From G025836975 sp040391135 (lineage in GTDB: Bacteria; Pseudomonadota; Gammaproteobacteria; Burkholderiales; Burkholderiaceae_B): a stretch of 64,000 nucleotides of DNA. Of the stretch, positions 54,724 through 63,104 are shown one piece after another. The translations under genes and the position numbers were made by a program. The stretch is taken from the NCBI GenBank assembly GCA_040391135.1, contig JBEBYL010000002.1, positions 184,540-248,539 of the forward strand. Direction: 5' to 3'. The notes beneath the pieces are model-generated. The model was not told the origin of the DNA and did not search any database. It worked only from the letters and a program-made list of their open reading frames with translations. The first letter of the stretch is position 1, and each line of letters starts with the position of its first letter.

Positions 54724-56319
54724 ATGACCTCATTTGTATCTCCCCAGGCGACCGATAGGCCGCAGCTTTTCAAGACGCTGGCCGGTCTGGGCCAGGTGGA
54801 TCTGGCTATCATCGGCGGCGGCGCGACCGGCCTGGGTGTGGCGCTGGATGCCGCGCTGCGCGGCCTGTCGGTGGTTTTGCTGGAATCGCACGATTTCGCC
54901 AAGGGTACGTCTTCGCGTGCGACCAAGCTGGTGCACGGCGGGGTGCGTTACCTGGCGCAGGGCAATATCGCCCTGGTGCGCGAAGCGCTGCACGAGCGCT
55001 CGACCCTGCTGCACAATGCTCCTCATTTGGCGCGGCCCCTGCCTTTCGTCATGCCGGGCTACAAATGCTGGGAAACGCCTTTTTACGGTACGGGCCTGAA
55101 AATTTATGACGCACTGGCTGGCAAGGCGGGCCTGGGTTCCACCGAATTTCTTAATTCGCGGCAGACGCAAGCCTGCATTCCGGGCGTCAGGGCGCAAGGC
55201 CTGAAAGGCGGCGTCAAATATTGGGATGGCCAGTTCGATGACGCCCGCCTGGCGCTGGCGCTGGCCCGCACAGCGGCCTCGCAGGGCGCCTTGCTGATCA
55301 ATTACTGTCCCGTCATTGAGCTGATCCATGAGCTGGGCCGGGTGGCCGGCCTGCAATGCCGGGATGCCGAAACAGGCCAGGTCCATACCTTGCGGGCGCG
55401 CTGCGTCATCAATGCCAGCGGCGTCTGGGTCGATGAAATCCGCCACATGGATGGTTTGGCCACCGGACGGGACACCCAGCCCATGGTAGCTCCCAGCCAG
55501 GGCGTCCATCTGGTGGTGGATAAGGAATTCTTTCCAGGCAACCATGCCTTGCTGGTCCCCAAGACGCAAGATGGCCGGGTGCTGTTTGCAGTGCCCTGGC
55601 TGGGCAAGGTCATCCTGGGCACCACCGATACGCCGCGCCACGACCTATCGCGCGAGCCGCTCGCGTTCGCCGAGGAAGTCGAATTCATTCTTGGCGAGGC
55701 CGCCAAATATCTGGTTCGTCCCCCATCGCGGTCGGACGTCAAAAGCATATGGGTGGGGCTGCGTCCTTTGGTGCGGCCGCCTCAGAACGAAGGCGACAAC
55801 ACCAAGAAAATCAGCCGCGAGCATACGGTATTGGTCAGCCCCAGCGGTTTGGTGACTGTAACCGGCGGGAAATGGACCACATACAGGGCGATGGCGGAAG
55901 ATGTGCTCGACAAATGCATGGAAAGCGCGCTGCTGGAGCGCTTGCCGCCCTCTGAAACCGGTGACTTCAAGCTGGTGGGCGCGCCGGCGGCGGGCCAGGG
56001 CAGAACCAGCCTGACGGGAGCGCCCGGGCTGGACGCCTACGGCACCGAGGCCGAATGGCTGGCCGGCTTGCCCGGAGCGCAAGTCGAACTGGCCCCGGGC
56101 CTAACAGAGGCGATGCTGCGTTTTGCGGCGCGCAACGAATATGCCCGAACGGTGGAAGACGTGCTGGCCCGGCGTTCCCGCCTGTTGTTCCTGGATGCGC
56201 GCTTGGCGCAAGAGCTGGCGCCGGCCGTGGCCGGCATCCTGCGCGAGGAAACCGGCGTGGACCCCCGTTTGGACGAGTTCCTGGCGTTGGCCGAGCAATA
56301 CCAACGGCTGCCCGCTTAG
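54724..56319 (+). CDS. glpD: Aerobic glycerol-3-phosphate dehydrogenase
   Basis: The 531-residue membrane-associated FAD enzyme oxidises glycerol-3-phosphate to dihydroxyacetone phosphate and feeds electrons to quinone. The FAD motif DLAIIGGGATGLGVALDAAL opens the protein, and KLVHGGVRYLAQGN and VTGGKWTTYRAMAED are family signatures. The ATG at 54724 is preferred to a GTG at 54682 that adds a hydrophobic N-terminus; neither has a strong ribosome site. Confidence 0.95.
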   Translation: MTSFVSPQATDRPQLFKTLAGLGQVDLAIIGGGATGLGVALDAALRGLSVVLLESHDFAKGTSSRATKLVHGGVRYLAQGNIALVREALHERSTLLHNAPHLARPLPFVMPGYKCWETPFYGTGLKIYDALAGKAGLGSTEFLNSRQTQACIPGVRAQGLKGGVKYWDGQFDDARLALALARTAASQGALLINYCPVIELIHELGRVAGLQCRDAETGQVHTLRARCVINASGVWVDEIRHMDGLATGRDTQPMVAPSQGVHLVVDKEFFPGNHALLVPKTQDGRVLFAVPWLGKVILGTTDTPRHDLSREPLAFAEEVEFILGEAAKYLVRPPSRSDVKSIWVGLRPLVRPPQNEGDNTKKISREHTVLVSPSGLVTVTGGKWTTYRAMAEDVLDKCMESALLERLPPSETGDFKLVGAPAAGQGRTSLTGAPGLDAYGTEAEWLAGLPGAQVELAPGLTEAMLRFAARNEYARTVEDVLARRSRLLFLDARLAQELAPAVAGILREETGVDPRLDEFLALAEQYQRLPA

Positions 56320-56324
56320 CGGAT

Positions 56325-56351
56325 CGGACATCAGGCATGCTTGCATGTCCG
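56325..56351. terminator. Hairpin between convergent glpD and the NlpC/P60 gene
   Basis: cggacat and atgtccg pair around a 13-base loop in the 80-base convergent gap. No T-run. Confidence 0.35.
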
Positions 56352-56399
56352 GTCCCGTTGGGATTTTTCGCGTCATTGGCGTTTCAGGGATAGCGACGG

Positions 56400-56933
56400 T
56401 CAAGACCCGAACAGGGTGCGCGCCGATTCGAATCGCTTGGCGAAGTAGGGGTTGTCCAGCGAATCGACCCGCACTCGTCCGCCCGTCGAAGGCGCGTTAA
56501 CGAATTTCGCATCGCCTATATATATACCCATATGGGAAAAAGGCCGATTCAGCGTGTTGAAAAAGACGAAATCGCCCGCCTTCAACTGGCTGCGCGAAAT
56601 GGGACGGCTTAGCCCCGCAATTTCAGCGGTGTTATGGGGAAGCGGCTGGCTGGCCGCCTGATCGAATACATAGGCCACCAGGCCGCTGCAATCGAAGCCG
56701 GCATCCGGGTGCGAGCCGCCGTAGCGGTAGTCCGATTCCAGCAGGCCCATGGCGGTCAACACGACTTCGCTGCGCTGCCCGGGCGCCAAGACTATTGCCG
56801 GGCCGCGGGGAGCGTGGATGCCCGGCGATGCGGAGCCGCCAGGCCTTGGTCCGGCGCAGCCGGCCAGCAGCAGTAGTCCTGTTGCAATGAACAGCAAGCA
56901 TGATAAGCGGCGAGTAGGCATGGGAATCAGCAT
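56400..56933 (-). CDS. NlpC/P60-family lipoprotein, cell-wall endopeptidase
   Basis: The 177-residue protein starts with a lipoprotein signal and lipobox LLAGC. The NlpC/P60 domain carries the catalytic Cys in FDCSGLVAYVF and His in FSHMGIYIG, with the last triad residue likely in the NAPSTGGRV region. It probably cleaves gamma-D-Glu-meso-Dap bonds in peptidoglycan. The ATG at 56933 is preferred to a TTG at 56957; ATG 56921 is also possible. Confidence 0.88.
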   Translation of the reverse strand: MLIPMPTRRLSCLLFIATGLLLLAGCAGPRPGGSASPGIHAPRGPAIVLAPGQRSEVVLTAMGLLESDYRYGGSHPDAGFDCSGLVAYVFDQAASQPLPHNTAEIAGLSRPISRSQLKAGDFVFFNTLNRPFSHMGIYIGDAKFVNAPSTGGRVRVDSLDNPYFAKRFESARTLFGS

Positions 56934-56957
56934 AAAGGCTTCAATTTTTGGATACAA

Positions 56958-57270
56958 GCGTATGCGTAGCGTTGTTTTTTTACAGGAGAATGTAACTTAT
57001 CCCTGATATTTGGCGGAATATTGTGTAACTCCGACAGCGCTGTCATGTAAATTTCTTTAAATATTTGATACTATGCCTATGTCATTTATACAAAATGTGC
57101 ATGGTCGTAAGCGTTTCGATGGTTTTTTTGTAAATTACCGGCTTAAACTGATTGAATACTTGCTCCAGATACACTAATTAGGTTTTGTTAACCCATTAAC
57201 ATTTGCTAGCATCTTAAAAAACCTTCGGTTTCTGCGTAAGCCTGTTTCGGTTTTCAATAAGGAGGGCACA
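56958..57270. other. 313-base AT-rich upstream region of flhDC
   Basis: No gene was seen. It is strikingly AT-rich for this genome, as is usual for master-regulator promoters integrating many signals. It holds a candidate sigma-70 promoter (57152-57180) and several short dyads. Confidence 0.55.
57152..57180 (+). promoter_or_regulatory. Candidate sigma-70 promoter of flhDC
   Basis: ttgaat and taatta are separated by 17 bases, 90 bases before the flhD start. Confidence 0.5.
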
Positions 57271-57594
57271 ATGCCCGTCACGGATAATTCGTTATTAAGC
57301 GACATTCAAGAAGTCAATTTATCGTACTTGATGCTGGCTCAGCGTATGTTGCGCGAAAATTATGCCGCCGGCATGTTTCGCCTGGGTTTCGATACCGATG
57401 TTGCGGATATTGTCATGCGCTTGTCGCCTGCTCAATTGGTCAAGCTGGCCGGTTCCAGTTCCCTGATCTGCAAGTTCCGCCTGAACGATTACGACTTGCT
57501 GTCTTCGCTGACGCAGGATGTGCTTGGCGGTGTGCTGCAAAAAGCCCATTCCACCATACTTCTTTCCCAGCAGGCCAGCGAACAGCCCGTGTAA
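57271..57594 (+). CDS. flhD: FlhD, flagellar master regulator subunit
   Basis: The 107-residue helical protein forms the FlhD4C2 activator of class II flagellar genes. It has the family stretch EVNLSYLMLAQRMLRENYAA and LVKLAGSSSLICKFRL. An AAGGAGG ribosome site lies 7 bases before the ATG. It is followed by flhC after 28 bases. Confidence 0.95.
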   Translation: MPVTDNSLLSDIQEVNLSYLMLAQRMLRENYAAGMFRLGFDTDVADIVMRLSPAQLVKLAGSSSLICKFRLNDYDLLSSLTQDVLGGVLQKAHSTILLSQQASEQPV

Positions 57595-57622
57595 GCGGCT
57601 GTACGCATCAACAATAATCATT

Positions 57623-58231
57623 ATGGCAACAAAAAGCGTCGCCAGGGAAGCGGAAGAAATTCTCCTGGCCACCGAAATGATCCAGCTGGGCGCCCGTTTG
57701 CAGGTATTGCAAGCCGAGACCAGCCTTAGCTATGACCGTCTGGCCCGGCTGTACCGCGAGGTCAAGGGTTGCTCGCCGCCCAAGGGCATGCTGCCTTTCT
57801 CGGTCGACTGGTTCATGACGTGGCTGCCCAATATCCATTCCAGCGTGTTTTATAGCGTGTACCAATACATGGATGCGCATACGCCCGCCAAGAAGGCGAA
57901 GGCGCTGGTCGAAGCCTATAAGCTATATATGGAGCAATCGTCCACGGGCCGCCCCGCCGATTCCACCGAAGAGCCTGTGCTCAGCTTTACGCGCGCCTGG
58001 ATGCTGGTCCGATTTTTTGACAGCAATATGGTGCAGCTGTCGCACTGCACCCGCTGCAAGGGCGGATTTGTGGCCCATGCCCACGATCCTCAGAACGATT
58101 TCGTCTGCGCCATCTGCCGCCCGCCGCCCAGGGCCGGAAAGACGCGCAGCAAGGCTGCGGCCGCGCACCCCGTCGAAGTTTTGCGCTCCGCCCGCAAGGC
58201 CGCCGGCAAGATAAGCCCGGTGTCGGGTTGA
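57623..58231 (+). CDS. flhC: FlhC, flagellar master regulator subunit
   Basis: The 202-residue partner of FlhD provides most DNA contacts. Four cysteines (HCTRCKGGF and FVCAICRPP) bind the structural zinc. The C-terminal tail is rich in basic residues. The ATG at 57623 gives the family N-terminus. A rho-independent terminator follows. Confidence 0.95.
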   Translation: MATKSVAREAEEILLATEMIQLGARLQVLQAETSLSYDRLARLYREVKGCSPPKGMLPFSVDWFMTWLPNIHSSVFYSVYQYMDAHTPAKKAKALVEAYKLYMEQSSTGRPADSTEEPVLSFTRAWMLVRFFDSNMVQLSHCTRCKGGFVAHAHDPQNDFVCAICRPPPRAGKTRSKAAAAHPVEVLRSARKAAGKISPVSG

Positions 58232-58266
58232 CGGCCGTAATGGCCGATGCCATATAAACGATCGAT

Positions 58267-58296
58267 CCGCCCCGGGGTTCCGAGGCGGTTTTTTTT
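58267..58296 (+). terminator. Terminator after flhC
   Basis: The stem ccgccccgg / ccgaggcgg (one G-U pair, 4-base loop) is followed by eight T. It separates the master regulator from motA. Confidence 0.88.
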
Positions 58297-58369
58297 GCCC
58301 AGAGCGGGGATTTAGGCTCAAAAACACCCTTTGAAAGGCGCTTTTGCGGCAGCCAAAAAAAGGGATCAT

Positions 58370-59272
58370 ATGCAACATGTGTTTACTGAAGGCGTATCCG
58401 TGTTTATTTTCGTTGGGTTCCTGATCGTTTTCTTCTCGGTATTCGGAAGCTATGTCGGCTTGGGCGGACATCTGGGCGCCCTGTACCAGCCTTTCGAATT
58501 CGTCCTGATCGCCGGAGCCGCGCTGGGTGCCTACATTGCTTCGAGCAGCGGAAAATCCGTCAAGCTGCTGTTCGAATCGCTGCCCCTCATCGTCCGCAAG
58601 AGCCCTTACAGCAAAGAACTGTACATGGAGCTGATGGCGCTTCTGTATGTGTTGCTGAACAAGGCCCGCCGCGATGGCCTGATGTCCATTGAATCGGACA
58701 TCGAAGAACCCGAAACCAGTCCCATCTTCACCGAATACCCGCGCATCCTGCGCGACGAAAAGCTGATGGAGTTCATCACCGACTACCTGCGCCTGATGGT
58801 CAGCGGCAACATGAGCTCTTACGAAATCGAAACCCTGATGGATCAGGAAATCGAAGCGCATCACCAGGAACGCAACGTTCCCGCCAATGCTCTGCACTCC
58901 GTGGCCGACGCCTTGCCGGCGTTCGGGATTGTCGCGGCCGTGCTGGGCGTGATCAAGGCCCTGGCTTCGGTCGACCAGCCGCCCGCCGTCCTGGCCGATC
59001 TGATTTCCAAGGCCATGGTCGGAACCTTTCTGGGGGTGTTGCTGGCCTACGGCTTCGTCGCCCCTCTGGCCGCCTCGATAGAACGCCGTTCCGTTGCGTC
59101 GTCCAAGGTGCTGGAGTGCATCAAGGTTACCTTGCTGGCCAGCATGAACGGATATCCGCCGCAACTGGCGGTGGAATTCGGCCGCAAGGTTCTGTATTCC
59201 TACGTCAGGCCGTCTTTCATGGAACTGGAAGACCACGTCCGGCAAACCCGTGCGCCCGCCCGCAAGGCGTAA
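58370..59272 (+). CDS. motA: MotA, flagellar stator protein
   Basis: The 300-residue inner-membrane protein has four spans and the cytoplasmic loop that touches FliG. Recognisable are GGHLGALYQPFEFVLIAGAA near the N-terminus, LPAFGIVAAVLGVIKAL and GTFLGVLLAYGFVAPLA (last two spans). The start at 58370 has an AAAGGGA site; an earlier in-frame start adds a charged extension unlike the family. Confidence 0.95.
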   Translation: MQHVFTEGVSVFIFVGFLIVFFSVFGSYVGLGGHLGALYQPFEFVLIAGAALGAYIASSSGKSVKLLFESLPLIVRKSPYSKELYMELMALLYVLLNKARRDGLMSIESDIEEPETSPIFTEYPRILRDEKLMEFITDYLRLMVSGNMSSYEIETLMDQEIEAHHQERNVPANALHSVADALPAFGIVAAVLGVIKALASVDQPPAVLADLISKAMVGTFLGVLLAYGFVAPLAASIERRSVASSKVLECIKVTLLASMNGYPPQLAVEFGRKVLYSYVRPSFMELEDHVRQTRAPARKA

Positions 59273-59281
59273 CGAGCTGTC

Positions 59282-60244
59282 ATGAAGAAACCCCAGCCGC
59301 GGATAGTTATCCGGCGCAAGCGCAGCATGGCGGAAGCCAAGCACAATTCCAGCTGGAAGATCGCCTATGCCGATTTCATGACGGCCATGATGGCCTTCTT
59401 CCTGGTCATGTGGCTGCTTTCGCTTGTTCCGCAAAAAGACTTGCAGGCGATTGCCGAGTATTTCCGCATGCCGCTCATGACCGCCGTCACGGGCGGGCCC
59501 AAGAATGAAAGCGGCAGCAGCGTGATACCCGCCGGGGCGTCCAGCGTAATCCCCAACCCCAGCCCCATCCCTTCGCGCGGCGATGTCCATACCGAGGGCG
59601 ACCTGCGCGACGTGCAACGCCTGGAAAGCCTGAAGACCGAGCTCGAGGATCTGATCAAGACCGATCCCGTGCTGCAGCAGTTCAGCCCCCAGTTGCTATT
59701 GGACATGACTCCGGACGGCTTGCGGGTTCAGATCATCGATAAGCAGAATCGTCCCATGTTCGCGACCGGCAGCGCCCAGGTCCAGTCCTATATGCGCGAT
59801 ATCCTGCGCCAATTGGGTCCGGTCTTCAACAAGCTGCCCAACAGCATCAGCATTGCCGGCCATACCGACTCGATCCAGTACGCCACCGGAGAGCGCGAGT
59901 ACAGCAATTGGGAGCTTTCCGCCGATCGGGCCAATGCGGCCCGCAAGGAATTGGTGGCCGGCGGGATGGACGAGACCAAGATCAAACGTATATTGGGCCT
60001 GGCCGCATCGGTCAGCCTGATTAAAGATAATCCGGCGGCAGCCGTTAATCGACGTATCAGTATTGTTGTGTTGAACAGTCGTGCCGAACGCCGCATTGAC
60101 GAGCAGAATGCATCCGCAGCCTCGGCCGCCAGCCTGAGAGACCTGCTGGAGCCCGCGCCCGCGCTGATCCCCCGAGGGGCCATGCCGGGTCTGCCCGATT
60201 TGCTGGACCTGCCCGTCAAGCCGCTATCGCCTAGCGGGCAATAG
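59282..60244 (+). CDS. motB: MotB, flagellar stator protein
   Basis: The 320-residue stator partner has a basic cytoplasmic N-terminus, one membrane span with the proton-binding Asp31 (YADFMTAMMAFFLVMWLLS), a linker and a C-terminal OmpA-like peptidoglycan-binding domain (ISIAGHTDSIQY, NWELSADRANAARKEL). It starts 9 bases after the motA stop. Confidence 0.96.
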   Translation: MKKPQPRIVIRRKRSMAEAKHNSSWKIAYADFMTAMMAFFLVMWLLSLVPQKDLQAIAEYFRMPLMTAVTGGPKNESGSSVIPAGASSVIPNPSPIPSRGDVHTEGDLRDVQRLESLKTELEDLIKTDPVLQQFSPQLLLDMTPDGLRVQIIDKQNRPMFATGSAQVQSYMRDILRQLGPVFNKLPNSISIAGHTDSIQYATGEREYSNWELSADRANAARKELVAGGMDETKIKRILGLAASVSLIKDNPAAAVNRRISIVVLNSRAERRIDEQNASAASAASLRDLLEPAPALIPRGAMPGLPDLLDLPVKPLSPSGQ

Positions 60245-60409
60245 GCAGCCGCGTTTCCTGACCGAAGCGCGGCTGGCGCTCTTGTTGCCGGCCGGTTTAT
60301 GGGGTTCGCGGGGCGGCGGGCTGGCATGGTTGCCGACAACAAGTCATCATAAGGCAGACCGGAATTGAGGAAGGCGAATGACAGAGCTCTACAGTAAAAG
60401 GAAGCAATC

Positions 60410-62506
60410 ATGAGTGCGGGCGTGGACCTGAGCCAGTTTTTCGAAACGTTCTTTGACGAGGCCGACGAGTTGTTGGCCGATATGGAGCAATTGCTGCTCG
60501 GGCTGGATCTGGACTATCCCGATACCGATCAACTCAACGCCATTTTCCGGGCAGCCCATTCCATCAAAGGAGGGGCGGGCACGTTCGGCTGTTTCGGCCA
60601 CCTGGCCGAAACCACGCACCTGCTGGAAAACCTGCTGGACAATATCCGCAGGGGCGAAATGCCTCTGCGCAAGGACATGATCGATTTATTCTTGGAAACC
60701 AAAGATGTGTTGACAGAGCAAGTGGCGGCATACCGTAACTCTCAAGAGCCCGATGTGGGGGCATACGAGCGCATTTGCGCCCAATTGCGCGAATTGGCCT
60801 TGGAGCAGCAGGGTGAGCCGGCCGCGCCGGCTCCAGTGGTCCAGTCCGCTCCGGTTCCCGTGGCGGCTCCGGCAGCCATGACGGCTCCTGCTGTCGCAGC
60901 CCTTCCCGCCGGGGACGCGAGCCTGCCGCTGCGCGTGCGGGTGATCCGCCTGGCCGCCAAAGACATGGAAGCCCTGGCCGCCGAAATGGCCTTGTTGGGC
61001 GATGTTCTGCATCAGGAAAAGACAGCCGACACATTGACCATCTGGTTGAGTACCACCGCCAGCGCGGGCGATCTTGAAGCGGTATGCGGATTCATCGTCA
61101 ACGATGACCAGATCAGCATCGCCCGCGAAGCCGCGCCTGCGCCGCAAGCGCCGGCCACCCCGCCCGCGCCGCCACCCGTCCAGGCTGCAGCGCAAGCGAC
61201 TCAACAGGCTGTTGCACCGGCTGCTGAAAGCCCGGCATCCGCGGCTCCAGCGGCAAAACCGCCGGTTTCAGCGAATGCGCCCGCTGCGCACCCCGCCAAG
61301 CCCGAAAAAGCATCCGCCGCCGGCTCATCCAATAGCAGCACCATACGCGTGGGTGTCGAGAAGGTCGACCAGATCATCAATCTGGTCGGCGAACTGGTCA
61401 TTACCCAGGCCATGCTGGTGCAGACCGCCTCCACGCTGGATCCGGTCGTACATGACCGCCTGCTCAACGGCATCGAGCAACTGGAACGCAATGCGCGCGA
61501 CCTGCAGGAAGCGGTCATGTCCATCCGAATGATGCCCATGGATTACGTATTCAGCCGCTTTCCGCGCGTGGTGCGCGAAAACGCCGCCAAGATGGGCAAG
61601 CAGATCAAGCTGACCACATACGGTCAGGCCACCGAGCTGGATAAAAGCCTTATCGAGCGCATCATCGATCCGTTGACCCATCTGGTGCGCAACAGTATCG
61701 ATCACGGCATCGAGCTGCCTGAAGTGCGAGTCGCCGCGGGCAAAAGCCCCGAAGGCAACATGACACTGTCGGCTCAGCATCATGGCGGGCAAATCGTCAT
61801 CGAAGTCGCCGACGACGGCGCCGGCCTCAGTCGCGAGCGCATTCTCAAGAAAGCCATGGCGCAAGGCATGGCGGTCACCGAAAACACGCCCGACGAAGAG
61901 CTCTGGCAGCTTATTTTCGCGCCCGGTTTCTCCACGGCGGAAAAGGTCACCGATATTTCCGGGCGCGGCGTTGGCATGGATGTCGTCCGGCGTAATATCC
62001 AGGGCATGGGCGGACACATACAATTGTCTTCGCGCCCCGGCCAGGGCACCATCACGCGCATCGTGCTGCCCCTGACTCTGGCCATCCTGGATGGCATGTC
62101 GGTAAAAGTGGGCGAAGAAACCTTCATTCTGCCGCTCAGCCATGTCACCGAGTCCATGCAGCCCTCGCCCGACCAGATACGCAGTATCTCCGAGTCCGAG
62201 CATGTGCTGCACGTACGCGGCGAATACCTTCCCATGGTCGCCCTGCACAATGTCTTTGCGGTCAAGGGAGCGGAAACCGACATCACGCGCGCGATCGCGG
62301 TGGTGCTGCAGGCCGAGGACGTGCGCTTCGCCCTGCTGGTCGACCATCTGATAGGACAGCACCAGGTTGTCGTCAAGAACCTGGAATCCAATTATCGAAA
62401 AATACCGGGTGTATCCGCTGCCACCATCCTGGGTGACGGCAGCGTAGCGCTGATTGTCGACGTATTCGCGCTGATGCGCGTCACGCGCGATAAAACGACG
62501 ATATAA
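60410..62506 (+). CDS. cheA: CheA, chemotaxis histidine kinase
   Basis: The 698-residue kinase has a P1 phosphotransfer domain with His50 (AAHSIKGGAGTFG), a P2 CheY-binding domain (about 185-235, SLPLRVRVIRLAAKDMEAL), a Pro/Ala-rich linker, the P3 dimerisation helices, the P4 ATPase with LTHLVRNSIDHGIE and GRGVGMDVVR, and a P5 CheW-like domain. It transmits receptor signals to CheY and CheB. It follows motB after 165 bases and is read with cheW. Confidence 0.97.
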   Translation: MSAGVDLSQFFETFFDEADELLADMEQLLLGLDLDYPDTDQLNAIFRAAHSIKGGAGTFGCFGHLAETTHLLENLLDNIRRGEMPLRKDMIDLFLETKDVLTEQVAAYRNSQEPDVGAYERICAQLRELALEQQGEPAAPAPVVQSAPVPVAAPAAMTAPAVAALPAGDASLPLRVRVIRLAAKDMEALAAEMALLGDVLHQEKTADTLTIWLSTTASAGDLEAVCGFIVNDDQISIAREAAPAPQAPATPPAPPPVQAAAQATQQAVAPAAESPASAAPAAKPPVSANAPAAHPAKPEKASAAGSSNSSTIRVGVEKVDQIINLVGELVITQAMLVQTASTLDPVVHDRLLNGIEQLERNARDLQEAVMSIRMMPMDYVFSRFPRVVRENAAKMGKQIKLTTYGQATELDKSLIERIIDPLTHLVRNSIDHGIELPEVRVAAGKSPEGNMTLSAQHHGGQIVIEVADDGAGLSRERILKKAMAQGMAVTENTPDEELWQLIFAPGFSTAEKVTDISGRGVGMDVVRRNIQGMGGHIQLSSRPGQGTITRIVLPLTLAILDGMSVKVGEETFILPLSHVTESMQPSPDQIRSISESEHVLHVRGEYLPMVALHNVFAVKGAETDITRAIAVVLQAEDVRFALLVDHLIGQHQVVVKNLESNYRKIPGVSAATILGDGSVALIVDVFALMRVTRDKTTI

Positions 62507-62533
62507 CGCCTCTTTAAAGTTTCGGAGAAAGCA

Positions 62534-63034
62534 ATGTTCAACAAATTCGAATCCAATGCCCAGCAGGTCGACACCACGGGTCAGGAATTCCTGGTATTCA
62601 CGCTGGCGGCGCAAGAGTACGGAATCGACATTTTGAAAGTCCAGGAAATCCGCGGCTACGACAGCCAGAGCGTTACGCGGATCGCCAACGTGCCCTCGTT
62701 CGTCAAGGGCGTGACCAATCTGCGCGGCATCATCGTTCCCATCGTCGATATGCGCATCAAGTTCAATCTGGAGCGCGTCGAGTACGACCATCAAACCGTG
62801 GTTGTCATTCTGAACCTGCAGACGCGTGTCGTGGGCGTGGTGGTCGACGGCGTGTCCGACGTCCTCATGCTGCAGCAGTCGCAGATCAGCGCAGCGCCCC
62901 AATTCGGCACGGCATTTTCCACCGAATACCTGACGGGTATCGGCACCCTGGGCGAGCGCATGCTTATCCTGGTGGATATTGAAAAGCTCATGACCAGCGA
63001 AGAAATGGCGCTGGTGGAAAATGCCGTCGTTTAA
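62534..63034 (+). CDS. cheW: CheW, chemotaxis coupling protein
   Basis: The 166-residue SH3-like adaptor links receptors to CheA. It has LVFTLAAQEYGIDILKVQEI and VKGVTNLRGIIVPIVDMR, both diagnostic. Twenty-seven bases separate it from cheA. Confidence 0.96.
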   Translation: MFNKFESNAQQVDTTGQEFLVFTLAAQEYGIDILKVQEIRGYDSQSVTRIANVPSFVKGVTNLRGIIVPIVDMRIKFNLERVEYDHQTVVVILNLQTRVVGVVVDGVSDVLMLQQSQISAAPQFGTAFSTEYLTGIGTLGERMLILVDIEKLMTSEEMALVENAVV

Positions 63035-63104
63035 AAAACGGTAGGCGCCGTCGGAGGGTGGGTGTTGGCGGCGGGTGGAGTCCTATTTAAAGGTACGTAG
63101 CAGG

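Noticed and set aside
57217..57229. Small aaacc/ggttt hairpin before flhD as a terminator
   Set aside because: The stem has only 5 bp and no adjacent T-run.
57923..59617. 564-residue minus-strand frame opposite flhC, motA and motB
   Set aside because: It spans three well-supported plus-strand genes and a terminator, so it is a shadow.
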